This document shows, one piece after another, positions 17,163 to 26,400 of a DNA stretch of 42,802 nucleotides. Each line of letters starts with the position of its first letter. The stretch's first letter is position 1. This DNA comes from JBFWMG01 sp050251715 (GTDB taxonomy: Bacteria; Desulfobacterota; Desulfovibrionia; Desulfovibrionales; Desulfovibrionaceae): NCBI GenBank assembly GCA_050251715.1, contig JBFWMG010000031.1, positions 1 through 42,802 on the forward strand. The letters are read 5' to 3'. The notes under the pieces are model-generated. The model was not told the DNA's origin. It did not search any database and saw only the letters and a list, made by a program, of their open reading frames with translations. A program made the position numbers and the translations under genes.

Positions 17163-19139
17163 TCAGCGTTGGTCGGGTTTGCGGGGCGGTTTGGCGTTGC
17201 CCCGGCCCGGCTGGCGCGTGGGCACCAGGATGCCGTGCTGGCGCAGGCGGGCCGCGTCCGAGCGGGCCACGGCAATGGGCGCGCCGTCCGCGTCCACGCC
17301 CGCGAAATACATGGCCGCCGCCACGGTGCCGGGCAGGGGGATGAAGCACTGCACCTGCCGGGGCCGCCAGCCGCGCCCGCGCAGCCAGTCCGCCAGGGCG
17401 CGCATGGCCTCGTCCGTGCAGCCGGGAAAGCCGCTCATGAGATAGGGCACGATGTACTGCTCCTTGCCCGAGGCGCGGGATTCCTTCTCGAACACGGCGC
17501 ACAGCGTTTCAAAGTGCTCGTACGCGGGCTTGCGCATGCGGCGCAGGGTGGCCGGGTCGCTGTGTTCGGGCGCGACCTTGAGCTGGCCGCCCACGAATTC
17601 CGCCACATAGTCGCGCAGCGTGGCTTGGTCCCGCAGGGCCAGGTCCAGGCGCAGGCCGCTGGCCACGCGCACGTGCCGTACGCCGGGCACGGCGCGCACC
17701 GCGCGCAGCAGCGCGATGATCTGTTTCTGATCCACCTTGAACTGGGCGCACGGCTTGGGCGTGAGGCAGCTGGCCCGCTTGCACGCGCCGGGGTCCGCCG
17801 CGCAAAAAGCCCCCCACATGTTGGCGCTGGGTCCGCCCACGTCGCTGATGCCGCCGTCAAAGCCGGGCTGCGCGGCCATGCGCGCGGCCTCGCGCACAAT
17901 GGAGTCGCGGCTGCGCGAGCGGATGCGGCGGCCCTGGTGCAGGGCCAGCGCGCAGAAGGAGCACCCCCCGGCGCACCCCCGGTGGCTGGTGATGCTTCCC
18001 TGCATCATGGCCGTGGCCGGGATGGGCGCGGTGTAGGCGGGGTGGGCCTTGCGCGTGAAGGGCAGGTCATAGAGCGCGTCCAACTCGCCGGTGGACAGCG
18101 GCGCGGCGGGCGGGGCGATGAGCACGGTGCGGCCCCCGGCCTCCTGCGCGGCCCAGGCCGTGCCCCCGTGCACCTGCGCCTCCAGGGCCAGGGTGGCCTC
18201 CATGAGCAGGGCGGGTTGCGCCTCTATGGCCTCGTGCGGCGGCAGGGTGACCAGTTCGGCCCCCGCGCCCGCCGCATCCATCAGGCGCGCCACCTCGTCC
18301 GCGCGCACGGCCTGGGCCGTGCCGCCTATGCCCGCCAGCAGGTCCGGGGCATACGGCGCGCCGCGCCGGGCGGCGGCGTCCAGCCGTGCGGCGATCTCCA
18401 GCATGGGCCGCTCGCCCATGCCGTAGACCAGCAGGTCCGCCTTGGCGTCCAGCAGCACGGAGCGGCGCAGGCCGTCGGTCCAGAAATCGTAATGGCTGGC
18501 CCGGCGCAGCGACGCCTCGATGCCGCCCAGCACCACGGGCAGGCCGGGAAAGGCCTGCCGCGCCAGGTTGGCGTACACGGTCACGGCGCGGTTGGGCCGC
18601 GCCCCGGCCTGGCCGCCCGGCGTGTAGGCGTCGTCGGAGCGCTTTTTGCGGAACGCGGTGTAGTGGGCCAGCATGGAGTCCAGCGCCCCGGCGGTCACGC
18701 CCACGAACAGGCGCGGCCTGCCCATGGCCGCGAGGCAGGCGGGGGCGCGCCAGTCGGGCTGGGCCACGATGCCCACGCGCCAGCCCCGGCTGTGCAGCAG
18801 CCGCCCCAGCAGCGGCGCGCCAAAGGAGGGGTGGTCCACATAGGCGTCGCCCGTGACCAGCAGCACGTCCAGGGCGTCCCATCCCAGGGCGTCCATGTCG
18901 TGGCGCGACATGGGGAGAAAGGCGGTGGTGTCGGGCCGGGCCGAGCCCTGGGGCGCGGCATGGGGCGCGATGTGGGGCGCACCGCTGCCGGGCGCGGGAC
19001 GCGGCGGACGGTTGGCCGGTTGGGCGGGCCGCCGTGGAGCGGGTTGCTGTGCTGTCGCGGTCTGGGCGGGCTTGCCGCCCTTTCGGTTCGGGCGCCCGGA
19101 GGGCCGTGGCGGTGGGGTGGGGCGGGATTTTTTGACCAT
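17163..19139 (-). CDS. YgiQ family radical SAM protein
   Basis: The 658-residue protein matches the YgiQ (UPF0313) family. After a Pro/Ala/Arg-rich, probably disordered N-terminus (residues 1-70) come FLPMSRHDMDALGWD and VTGDAYVDHPSFGAPLLGR. The radical SAM cluster motif sits in GCAGGCSFCALALHQGR, and the C-terminal part has GSGLRL-type barrel strands (VRVASGLRLDLALRD) and HSDPATLRRMRKP. The biochemical role of YgiQ proteins is not established. E. coli YgiQ has a shorter leader before FLPMSREEMD, so the N-terminal extension is unusual; a start inside it cannot be excluded. It is divergent from the RNA methyltransferase across 118 nt. Confidence 0.88.
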   Translation of the reverse strand: MVKKSRPTPPPRPSGRPNRKGGKPAQTATAQQPAPRRPAQPANRPPRPAPGSGAPHIAPHAAPQGSARPDTTAFLPMSRHDMDALGWDALDVLLVTGDAYVDHPSFGAPLLGRLLHSRGWRVGIVAQPDWRAPACLAAMGRPRLFVGVTAGALDSMLAHYTAFRKKRSDDAYTPGGQAGARPNRAVTVYANLARQAFPGLPVVLGGIEASLRRASHYDFWTDGLRRSVLLDAKADLLVYGMGERPMLEIAARLDAAARRGAPYAPDLLAGIGGTAQAVRADEVARLMDAAGAGAELVTLPPHEAIEAQPALLMEATLALEAQVHGGTAWAAQEAGGRTVLIAPPAAPLSTGELDALYDLPFTRKAHPAYTAPIPATAMMQGSITSHRGCAGGCSFCALALHQGRRIRSRSRDSIVREAARMAAQPGFDGGISDVGGPSANMWGAFCAADPGACKRASCLTPKPCAQFKVDQKQIIALLRAVRAVPGVRHVRVASGLRLDLALRDQATLRDYVAEFVGGQLKVAPEHSDPATLRRMRKPAYEHFETLCAVFEKESRASGKEQYIVPYLMSGFPGCTDEAMRALADWLRGRGWRPRQVQCFIPLPGTVAAAMYFAGVDADGAPIAVARSDAARLRQHGILVPTRQPGRGNAKPPRKPDQR

Positions 19140-19257
19140 ATCGTACCATTCTAGGCGGTCGTGTGGCGGGAGGCAAGCGTGTTGGACATTGCCCCTTCAC
19201 AGAGTTGCGGGGCTGGCGTACAACAAGGGGCGGCACAACGCCACGTCCAGGAGGCCC

Positions 19258-20433
19258 ATGTCTTTTTTTGCCCAACCCAGCGATATCTTGGTGACCTGCC
19301 CCAAGGCCATGCCGCCCTATTTGTGCGCCGAGCTGGCCGCGCTGGGCTATCCCGCCGAAGAGTTGCCCGCAGGCGTGCTCACGCGCGGCACGCCGACCGA
19401 CTGCATGCGCCTCAACCTGCATCTGCGCACGGGGCACCGCGTCCTGTACCAGCTGCACGCCTTTGCCGCGCCCGATCCCGACGCGCTCTACGGCGAACTC
19501 GTGGCGCTGCCCTGGGAGGATTGGATTCCCGTTGACGGCCACGTGCACATCGCGTCGGCTGTGCGCAACGAGCATATCCGCGACACCCGGTTCGCCAACC
19601 TGCGCTGCAAGGACGCCATTGTGGACCGCATCAACCGCGTCAAGGGACGGCGGCCCGACTCCGGGCCGGACCTGCGCGGCGCGGCGGTGTTTCTGCATTG
19701 GCAGGAAAGCGATGCCCGCATCTACCTGAACACCTCGGGCGAACCGCTGCAACGGCGGGGCTACCGCCTCATTCCCCATCGCGCTCCGTTACAGGAAACC
19801 TTGGCGGCGGCCATCATCCTGGCCATGCAGTGGCCCGAGGCCGGCCATTTCGTGAACCCCATGTGCGGCAGCGGCACGCTGGCCATCGAGGCCGCGCTCA
19901 TGCGCCTGCACCGCGCGCCGGGGCTCATCCGCGACGCCTACGCCTTCCGGCACCTGCTTGGTTTTCCGGCCCGCGCCTGGGAGGACATGCGCCATGAGGC
20001 GCAGGCGCAGGCCCGCGAATGGCTGGAGGGCGAGATCATCGCCACGGACCACGACCCCAAGGCCGTGGACGCGGCGCGGCGCAACGCCCGAGCCGCCGGG
20101 GTGGAGCGGGCCATCCGTTTCCAGGTCTGCGATTTTCGCGAGACGCACGTGCCGGAGGGGACGGGCGTTGTGGTGTTCAACCCCGAATACGGCGAGCGCC
20201 TGGGTTTCCAGCGGGAGCTGGAAGCGGTGTATGCCGGGATAGGCGATTTCTTCAAGGCCCGGTGCCAGGACTACACGGGGTATGTGTTCACCGGCAATCC
20301 GGGCCTGGCCAAGAAGGTGGGGCTGCGCGCCAGGCGCAGGACGCCGTTTTTCAATTCCAAGATCGAATGCCGCCTGCTGGAGTACGAACTGTATGCCGGA
20401 AGCCGCAGGGAGCCAAAGGCGGACGGCGCCTAG
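19258..20433 (+). CDS. THUMP-domain class I RNA methyltransferase (RlmL/YcbY-like)
   Basis: This is a SAM-dependent methyltransferase with an N-terminal THUMP RNA-binding domain, of the family that includes the N-terminal half of E. coli RlmL (23S rRNA G2445). The 391-residue protein opens FAQPSDILVTCPKAMPPYL. It has the motif-I loop NPMCGSGTLAIEAALM, the SAM acidic residue region ATDHDPKAVDAARRNA, and the catalytic N-P-x-Y box as N-P-E-Y-G-E-R instead of the commoner NPPY. AGGAGG lies three nt before the ATG at 19258. Its TAG stop directly abuts a short hairpin (20434-20455). The exact modified base is not predictable. Confidence 0.88.
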   Translation: MSFFAQPSDILVTCPKAMPPYLCAELAALGYPAEELPAGVLTRGTPTDCMRLNLHLRTGHRVLYQLHAFAAPDPDALYGELVALPWEDWIPVDGHVHIASAVRNEHIRDTRFANLRCKDAIVDRINRVKGRRPDSGPDLRGAAVFLHWQESDARIYLNTSGEPLQRRGYRLIPHRAPLQETLAAAIILAMQWPEAGHFVNPMCGSGTLAIEAALMRLHRAPGLIRDAYAFRHLLGFPARAWEDMRHEAQAQAREWLEGEIIATDHDPKAVDAARRNARAAGVERAIRFQVCDFRETHVPEGTGVVVFNPEYGERLGFQRELEAVYAGIGDFFKARCQDYTGYVFTGNPGLAKKVGLRARRRTPFFNSKIECRLLEYELYAGSRREPKADGA

Positions 20434-20455
20434 CAGGCTGTTGAAAAACAGCCTG
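20434..20455. repeat. Short hairpin abutting a TAG stop (relative of the 39438-39617 element end)
   Basis: CAGGCTGTT, loop GAAA, AACAGCCTG form a perfect 9-bp stem starting directly after the TAG stop (CTAG context). GGCTGTTGAAAAA resembles the terminal repeat of the 180-bp element at 39438-39617 (GGCCGTTGAAAAA on its minus strand) and the leftover GGCTGTTGATAAAA at 39415-39428. It could be a collapsed remnant of such an element. No T-run follows. Confidence 0.6.
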
Positions 20456-20501
20456 TGCGCGCCAGGATGGCCTTGTTCAAGCGTTTGCGAGGGAGGGAGG
20501 C

Positions 20502-20840
20502 ATGGAGACCATCGAGTGGTCCGATTTCATGAAGGTGGAGCTGCGCGTGGGCACGGTGGTGCGCGTGGATGCGTTCCCCGAGGCGCGCAAGCCCGCCTAC
20601 AAGGTCTGGGTGGATTTTGGCGGGGAGTTGGGCGTGAAAAAGACCAGCGCCCAGGTGACGGACCTGTATGCCCGGGAAGACCTGATGGGGCGCAGGGTCG
20701 TGGGCGTGGTCAATTTTGCGGCCAAGCAGATCGGCCCGTTCCGCTCCGAGTTTCTGCTCACGGGCTTTCCGGACAAGGACGGAGCCATTGTGCTGGCCAT
20801 GCCCGAACGCGACGTGCCCAACGGCAGCAGGCTCGCGTGA
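20502..20840 (+). CDS. csaA: CsaA-like tRNA-binding domain protein
   Basis: The 112-residue protein is a stand-alone OB-fold tRNA-binding domain (family of CsaA, and of the C-terminal domain of MetRS and Trbp111). CsaA of Bacillus has been described as an export-linked chaperone, while the fold suggests tRNA binding; the physiological role is unsettled. Visible hallmarks are DFMKVELRVGTVVRVDAFPEA, KVWVDFGGELGVKKTSAQV and the C-terminal SEFLLTGFPDKDGAIVLAMPE. GGGAGG lies upstream of the ATG. It is co-directional with the preceding methyltransferase, 68 nt away. The following 231 nt to 21071 hold no gene I trust. Confidence 0.88.
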   Translation: METIEWSDFMKVELRVGTVVRVDAFPEARKPAYKVWVDFGGELGVKKTSAQVTDLYAREDLMGRRVVGVVNFAAKQIGPFRSEFLLTGFPDKDGAIVLAMPERDVPNGSRLA

Positions 20841-21071
20841 CGTTCTTCACGCATTGCCCGATGGCATGGGACGTATTGGCTCAGCACCCGGTCTTCTTGA
20901 CCTGCAATGGCAATACATCATGCGGCGGCGGATGCGTTGAGGGCGTATTGACGCACCTCAAGGGCTCCTATATGAAGATGCTAGTGGTTACAGCTGGTCT
21001 GGAGATGCCGTGGGGATGTAGCGCGCGGTCTGTCCTTGGCGATCCACTTTAGCCGGGGGGCGGGAAAGGCA

Positions 21072-21344
21072 ATGGATATTCTTGCGGCAGTAGGTGCGCT
21101 TGGGGTGATCCTGGTCATCACCGTTGTCTACAACAGCCTTATCGAGAGCATGAAGACCAAGCTCACCAAGGAACGCTCCAAACGGGATTCCCTCAAGATC
21201 AAGGTGTCCGACCTCAAGGAGCGTTTGCCTTCCCTGAAGTTGGAGGCGGAGGTGTTGCAGGGCAAGGTGAGGATGCTGACCAACGCTGCCGATGATGTGC
21301 CTGAAGCCTCGGACGGGACGCCTGACGAAGGGGACTGGGTCTGA
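21072..21344 (+). CDS. Small membrane protein with coiled coil (90 aa), first of a pair
   Basis: A single membrane helix occupies residues 3-22 (DILAAVGALGVILVITVVYN). It is followed by a highly charged helix (27-70: KTKLTKERSKRDSLKIKVSDLKERL...) with heptad-like leucines and then an acidic tail (DDVPEASDGTPDEGDWV). The ATG at 21072 has GGAAAGG upstream; a start 12 codons earlier would precede the hydrophobic segment with no ribosome site. The next gene starts one nt after this stop, so the two are a coupled unit. I do not recognise a named family. The likely topology is a short bitopic protein with a cytoplasmic coiled coil. Confidence 0.78.
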   Translation: MDILAAVGALGVILVITVVYNSLIESMKTKLTKERSKRDSLKIKVSDLKERLPSLKLEAEVLQGKVRMLTNAADDVPEASDGTPDEGDWV

Positions 21345-21345
21345 C

Positions 21346-21801
21346 ATGGAACAGCTTATCCTCCTGTCATGTGTCGTGTGCGCCGTGTGCATCGTCATCA
21401 AGATGTACTACAACAAGTCCGTTGCGTTTCGGCGTGAGATGAGCTTTCTGGGCGAGGAGCTGGAACGGCTGGAAGAAAAGCGCAAGGAACTGGAGGAGGA
21501 GGAAAGGCATTACCAGAAATTGATCGTCCAGTACAAGGTGGACATGGAGGATGCCTACGGCGCCATGGAGGAAGAGCGCATCCAGCACAAGGAAGCGACG
21601 ATCAAAAAGGCCAAGGCGCCCAAAACCCCGGTCGAGGTGTTGCTGCAAAAGCGCTATGTGAAGCCGGAGGACGTGCAAAAGGCCGAGGAGTACCGCCGCA
21701 ACACCAAAAGCCCTCTGCCCGTGGAGCAGATCCTCATCATGTTCGAACGCATCACGCCCCAGCAACTCAAGCTGGCCCAGGATCAGATCAAACCCAAATA
21801 G
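21346..21801 (+). CDS. Membrane-anchored coiled-coil protein with MshEN-like C-terminal repeats (151 aa)
   Basis: It has an N-terminal membrane helix (3-20), a long charged coiled coil (30-85, rich in E/K/R) and a C-terminal ~55-residue part. That part contains two similar units: 96-118 (PVEVLLQKRYVKPEDVQKAEEYR) and 125-147 (LPVEQILIMFERITPQQLKLAQ). This pattern, hydrophobic helix, turn with (V/I)-(K/T)-P-(E/Q), second helix ending near Gln, resembles the tandem units of MshEN/GspE N-terminal domains, which in some pilus and secretion ATPases bind cyclic-di-GMP. It is a resemblance by eye, and the nucleotide-contacting RLG signature is not clear. It is coupled to the preceding 90-residue gene. 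Confidence 0.75.
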   Translation: MEQLILLSCVVCAVCIVIKMYYNKSVAFRREMSFLGEELERLEEKRKELEEEERHYQKLIVQYKVDMEDAYGAMEEERIQHKEATIKKAKAPKTPVEVLLQKRYVKPEDVQKAEEYRRNTKSPLPVEQILIMFERITPQQLKLAQDQIKPK

Positions 21802-22078
21802 CCCCGCCGGTCCCGTCCGCGCGCCCCGCCCGGTTTCCCTTGGCCCAGGCGCCGGTTGCAACGGCCGGGCCGGGAACCTCAGGCAACCCTGGCTTCGTTC
21901 GCTTCTTTTCCCGTCCTGATGCATTGCCCCCCGCGTCGTTCATTGCGCCGCCCCTGGCCACGCCGTTTGGGCGTTCGCGCCGCAGCGCCGAGTTCGGTCA
22001 TGCGGGAAGGGGAAGCCGCGCGGCAAGGGTTATGGAGGGGGAAAAATTGCCGATAAGAGGGGAAAAGAGGGTGTTTCC

Positions 22079-22228
22079 ATGGTTATCGCCATGACCCAGC
22101 GCATCAAGCATCACATGAATCCGCTGCACCTGTATTGCAGGCTGCGCGAGATGGGCTTTTCCGGCCCTGGCGCGCGCAGGCTGTGCAGGCTGTACGAACG
22201 GTTCATCTACCGGGCCGCCATCCTGTAG
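22079..22228 (+). CDS. Small basic protein (49 aa)
   Basis: The frame reads MVIAMTQRIKHHMNPLHLYC, then a Gly-rich turn (GFSGPGARR), then LCRLYERFIYRAAIL and TAG. It has two cysteines and many Arg/His. AAGAGG lies 8 nt before the ATG at 22079; an internal ATG at 22091 has no site. The pattern 'NPLHLYCRL...ARRLCRLYERF-R' recalls small uncharacterised proteins I associate with Desulfovibrio genomes. Function is unknown. It follows a 277-nt gap (21802-22078) in which I see no other feature. Confidence 0.6.
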   Translation: MVIAMTQRIKHHMNPLHLYCRLREMGFSGPGARRLCRLYERFIYRAAIL

Positions 22229-22246
22229 GCGGTCCGCCCATGGCGG

Positions 22247-22262
22247 CGCCCCATCCGGGGCG
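22247..22262 (-). terminator. Short hairpin right after the diaminopropionate ammonia-lyase stop
   Basis: CGCCCC pairs with GGGGCG over a 4-nt loop, one base beyond the stop codon on the minus strand. No T-run follows, so termination strength is doubtful. Confidence 0.4.
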
Positions 22263-22263
22263 G

Positions 22264-23463
22264 TCAGTCCGCCGCGTCCACTATCTTCCGGTATATCTCG
22301 GGGCAGGTGTCGCCCTCGGTGGAAAGCAGCAGCACGCGCGAGGCGGCGTTCAGGCGCAGGTCGTCGCGCAGGCCGCGCCCCGCCGGGCCGGTCATGGCGT
22401 GGATGACCACGCCCAGGGACACGGCGCCGGATTCGCCGCTGACCACGGCGGGATCGCCTGGCAGGGGGCGGGCATAGGCGCGCATGCCGCGCACCGTGGC
22501 CTCGTCCGGGCAGGACACGAAATGATCGGCGTGGCGGCGCAGGATTTCCCAGGCCAGGGCGCTGGGTTCGCCGCAGGCAAGGCCCGCCATGAGCGTGGGC
22601 ATGTCGCCGCCTATGACCACCGGCGTTTCGCCGCCTGCGCGCATGGAGCGGTGGAAGCAATCCGCGCTGTGCGGCTCGACCACCACCGTGGCCGGACGGC
22701 TGGCGCCGTATTTCTCCACCAGCCACGCCTGCACCGCCGCAGGCATGGAGCCCACGCCGCACTGCAGGAAGACATGGGTGGGCGGCGCCGCGTCCCCCCA
22801 CTGCTCGGCGGCTTCCTCCATCAGGGTCATGTAGCCGCGCATGATGTCCAGGGGCACGGTTTCGTAACCGGGCCGCGAGGTGTCCTGCATGAGCAGCCAG
22901 CCGTGGGCGGCGGCCTCGCGCTCGGCCTGGGCCACGGCGTCGTTGTGGTTGCCGTGGATCACCTCCACCTGGGCGCCCAGGGCGCGGATCGCCTCCACGC
23001 GGGCCGGGGCCGCGCCTGCGGGCATGCGCACCATGCAGCGCAGCCCCAACTGTTTGGCGGTCCAGGCCACGGCGCGGCCATGGTTGCCGTCCGTGGCCGT
23101 GACCAGCGTGACGCCCTCCAGGCGCGCCCGCGCTTCGGGCGTGGCGAACATGGCAAAGGACAGGTCGGCGCTTTCGGGCAGGAATCTGCGGCGCAGTTCG
23201 CGGGCCACACCGTAGCTCGCGCCCAGCACCTTGAAGGCGTTCAGGCCAAAGCGGAACGATTCGTCCTTGGCCAAAATGGCGGCCACGCCGAGCGAGGCGG
23301 CCAGCGCGGGCAGCGAGACCAGCGGCGTGGGCGCGTAGCCCGGACATCCGGCATGGAACAGCCGCACGCCCGCCGCGCGCGGCATGGAAAACGCGGCGGT
23401 GCGGGAGTCGGGCGCCGTTTTCCGCGCCAGGGGGTTGGTCACGATCCGATAGGCGTCATCCAT
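22264..23463 (-). CDS. dpaL: 2,3-diaminopropionate ammonia-lyase
   Basis: This is a fold-II PLP enzyme that breaks 2,3-diaminopropionate into pyruvate and two ammonia (YgeX/DpaL family). The 399-residue length is essentially that of the E. coli enzyme. The PLP lysine is K78 in R-F-G-L-N-A-F-K-V-L-G. The Asn-containing TATDGNHGRAVAW loop, the CGVGSMPAAVQAWL phosphate loop and the VSGESGAVSLG segment fit the family. Start at 23463 has GGAG 9 nt upstream; a further 21 residues of open frame upstream overlap the RND gene end. It begins 22 nt after the RND pump gene, so it is probably the third gene of that operon. Confidence 0.9.
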   Translation of the reverse strand: MDDAYRIVTNPLARKTAPDSRTAAFSMPRAAGVRLFHAGCPGYAPTPLVSLPALAASLGVAAILAKDESFRFGLNAFKVLGASYGVARELRRRFLPESADLSFAMFATPEARARLEGVTLVTATDGNHGRAVAWTAKQLGLRCMVRMPAGAAPARVEAIRALGAQVEVIHGNHNDAVAQAEREAAAHGWLLMQDTSRPGYETVPLDIMRGYMTLMEEAAEQWGDAAPPTHVFLQCGVGSMPAAVQAWLVEKYGASRPATVVVEPHSADCFHRSMRAGGETPVVIGGDMPTLMAGLACGEPSALAWEILRRHADHFVSCPDEATVRGMRAYARPLPGDPAVVSGESGAVSLGVVIHAMTGPAGRGLRDDLRLNAASRVLLLSTEGDTCPEIYRKIVDAAD

Positions 23464-23485
23464 GGCCCATACTCCGGTTGGCGTG

Positions 23486-26400
23486 CTACACGCCGGGAAT
23501 CTGTGACGGTTCCTGGTCCGCGCCATCGGTGATGGCGTCGTCCTGCGGCCTGTGCCCCGGCTTTTCCATGCCGATGAAGAACATGAGCAGGGCCGGGATC
23601 ATGAATACCGTGAAAATGGTGGAAATGGCCAGACCACCCAGCACCACGCTGCCCAAGCCCCGGTACAGCTCCGAGCCGGGGCCGGGGGCCACGGCCAGCG
23701 GCAGCATGCCGAACACCGAGGTGGTGGCGCTCATGTAGATGGGACGCAGGCGGGTGCGCACGGATTCGAGCACCGCCTCCTTGTGCGCCATGCCGCCGAT
23801 GCGGATGTTGTTCAGCGACTGGTGCACGATGAGGATGGCGTTGTTCACCACCACGCCCACCAGGATGATGAAGCCGAGCATGGTCAGGACGTCCATGGGT
23901 TGCGGCGCGATGAGCAGGTTTTCGAGCTTGAGGCCGATGAACCCGCCCGCGCCCGCCAGGGGCACGGTGAACAGGATGATGAGCGGGTAGATGAAGTTGC
24001 CGAACAGCGCGGCCATGAGCAGGTAGGTGATGACCACCGCGAGCAGGAAGTTCCATTGCAGGGCATCGCGCGTGACGGACAGCTTGTCCGCCGCACCGGC
24101 CAGGGACACGGTGATGCCCGCCAGCGGGCCACCCTTGAGCTGCGGCACCACCTTGTCGCGGATGATGTCCATGGCGGTTTCCAGCGCCACGTTCTTGGGC
24201 GGGGTGACCTGCAGGGTGATGGTGCGCTGCCGCTCCAGGTGGCGGATTTCGTTGATGCCCGTGGTGCGCACCAGCCGCGCCAGCGAGGACACGGGCACGG
24301 CCGAGCCCTGGTTGGTGTAGACCTTGGCGCCGTAGATTTTTTCCGGGGTGTCCATGTCCGTTTCCGCGCCCTTGACCACGAGGTCGATCTTCTTCATGCC
24401 CTCCTGCTTGAACTCGTCGATCTTGCGGCCGTCCATGAGCACGTCGAGGATGACGCCCAGTTCGGTGGACGTGAGCCCGGCGGCCTTGATGCGGTCGCGC
24501 TCGGGTATCAGGCGCACCTCGGGGAAGAGCAGTTCGAGCGAGGGCAGGGGGCGGATCTGCGCGCCGGGAATGGCCTGCATGAGCGCGCCGAACATGGCGC
24601 CCGCGCCGCCCACCAGTTGCTGCATGTTGCCTGCGGAAAGATCCACGTCGATGTTGCGGCCCGCGCCCAGGCGGTTCTCGAAGATGCCCGCCTGCAGGCT
24701 GACGCCGAACATGCCGGGAATGGAGTTCATGTATTTGAAGAAGAACGGCACCAGCTCGCCGGCCCGCTGCTCCTGGGTGGACACCGCGCCAAAGAGCATG
24801 ATCCTGTCCGCGCCCACGTAGAAGACCTGCTTCAGGCCGGGCAGGCCGTCCACCTCGTCCTTGTCCATCAGTGGCTCCGTCACCTTCATGACGCCCCGGC
24901 CAATGTCCATGCGTTCGTCAAAGGACAGGCCGGGCGGGGGCACCAGGATGTTCAGCACCATGTTGCGGTTGCCTTCGGGCAGATATTCCATCTTGGGGAA
25001 AAAGGCCCAGGTGGCGAGCGCGGCAACGCCCGTGAGCACCACCACGGTCACGATGCGCGAAAAGGCGTTGGCAATGGTCAGCTCCACCACGCCCATGAAG
25101 GTGCGCGAGGCCAGGCCGCCGATGCTGGTGATGAGGGGAATGCCCCTGATGCCCTGCTTGTTGCGGCGCGACAGGGTGAAGAGTTGGCGCGCGAACATGG
25201 GGATGACCAGCACGGACACGAACAGGCTGAGCATGATGGCGCAGGTGACCGCGATGGCGATGTCCTTGAACAGCTGGCCCGCCTCTTCCTGGATGAAGAC
25301 CACGGGCAGGAACACGGCCACCGTGGTGGCCGTGGAGGCGATGACCGCGCCCCACACCTCGCTGGCCCCGTCGTAGGACGAGGCGTAGGGCGATTTGCCC
25401 ATGCGCCGGTGGCGGTCGATGTTTTCGAGCACCACGATGGCGTTGTCCACCAGCATGCCCACGGCAAAGCTGATGCCCGCCAGGCTGACCACGTTCAGGT
25501 TGCGGCCGAACAGGCTCATGAAGATGAAGGTGCCCACCACGCTGATGGGGATGGCGATGGCCACGATGATCGTGGACGACACCGACTGCAAAAACACGAG
25601 CAGCACGATGATGGCCAGCACGCCGCCGATCATGATGTTCTGCTTCACCAGGTCGATGGCGCCGTTGATGTAGGGGCGCTGGTCATAGGCCCAGTCGAGG
25701 AACACGCCCTGTTCCTTGAGCTTGCCGTCGTTGAGGCCTTGCACCACCTGTTCCATGGCGTTGGTCAGGTCCAGGATGTTGGTGCCCACCTCGGGCTGGA
25801 TGCCGCACACGATGCCAGGCGCGCCGTTGTGCAGCATGGCCACGGTATATTTTGCATAGCCGAATTCCACGCGGGCCACGTCGCCTATGGTGGTGCGCCG
25901 CTGCCCTGTGGACTCGATGACCACGCCCGCGATGTCCTCGGGCGCGTTGTACTCGCCCACGGTGCGGATGCGGTAGTCGCGGCGGCCCAGGCCCATGGTG
26001 CCCGCGCTCACGTTGGCGTTTTCCGACTGCAACACGTCGATGATCTGCTGCATGGTCAGCCCGTGCGCGGCCAGCTTGTCCGGATCCACGATGACATGCA
26101 TTTCGTGCTCGGTGCCGCCGAACACGAACAGGTCGGCCGCGCCGGGCACGCGCTCCATGTACTGGCGTACCTCGTCCTCGAAGAACGTGCGGTAGGTGTT
26201 GATGTCCTTGTCGTTGCCGGGCAGGGTCTTCAGCATCATCCAGATGACCGGCGATGCGGCGGAACCCGTGGCGCTGATGACGGGCCGGTCCGTGTTGTCC
26301 GGGTAGGACGGCACCTCGTTGAGCTTGTTGGACACGCGCAGCAGCGCGTTGTCGATATTCGTGCCAACGGCGAATTTGAGGGTGATTTCGCACTGGCCGT

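Noticed and set aside
20863..21052. Possible Cys/Gly-rich small protein downstream of csaA
   Set aside because: The frame has no ribosome-binding site, is only an extension of a longer shadow frame, and has no family resemblance.
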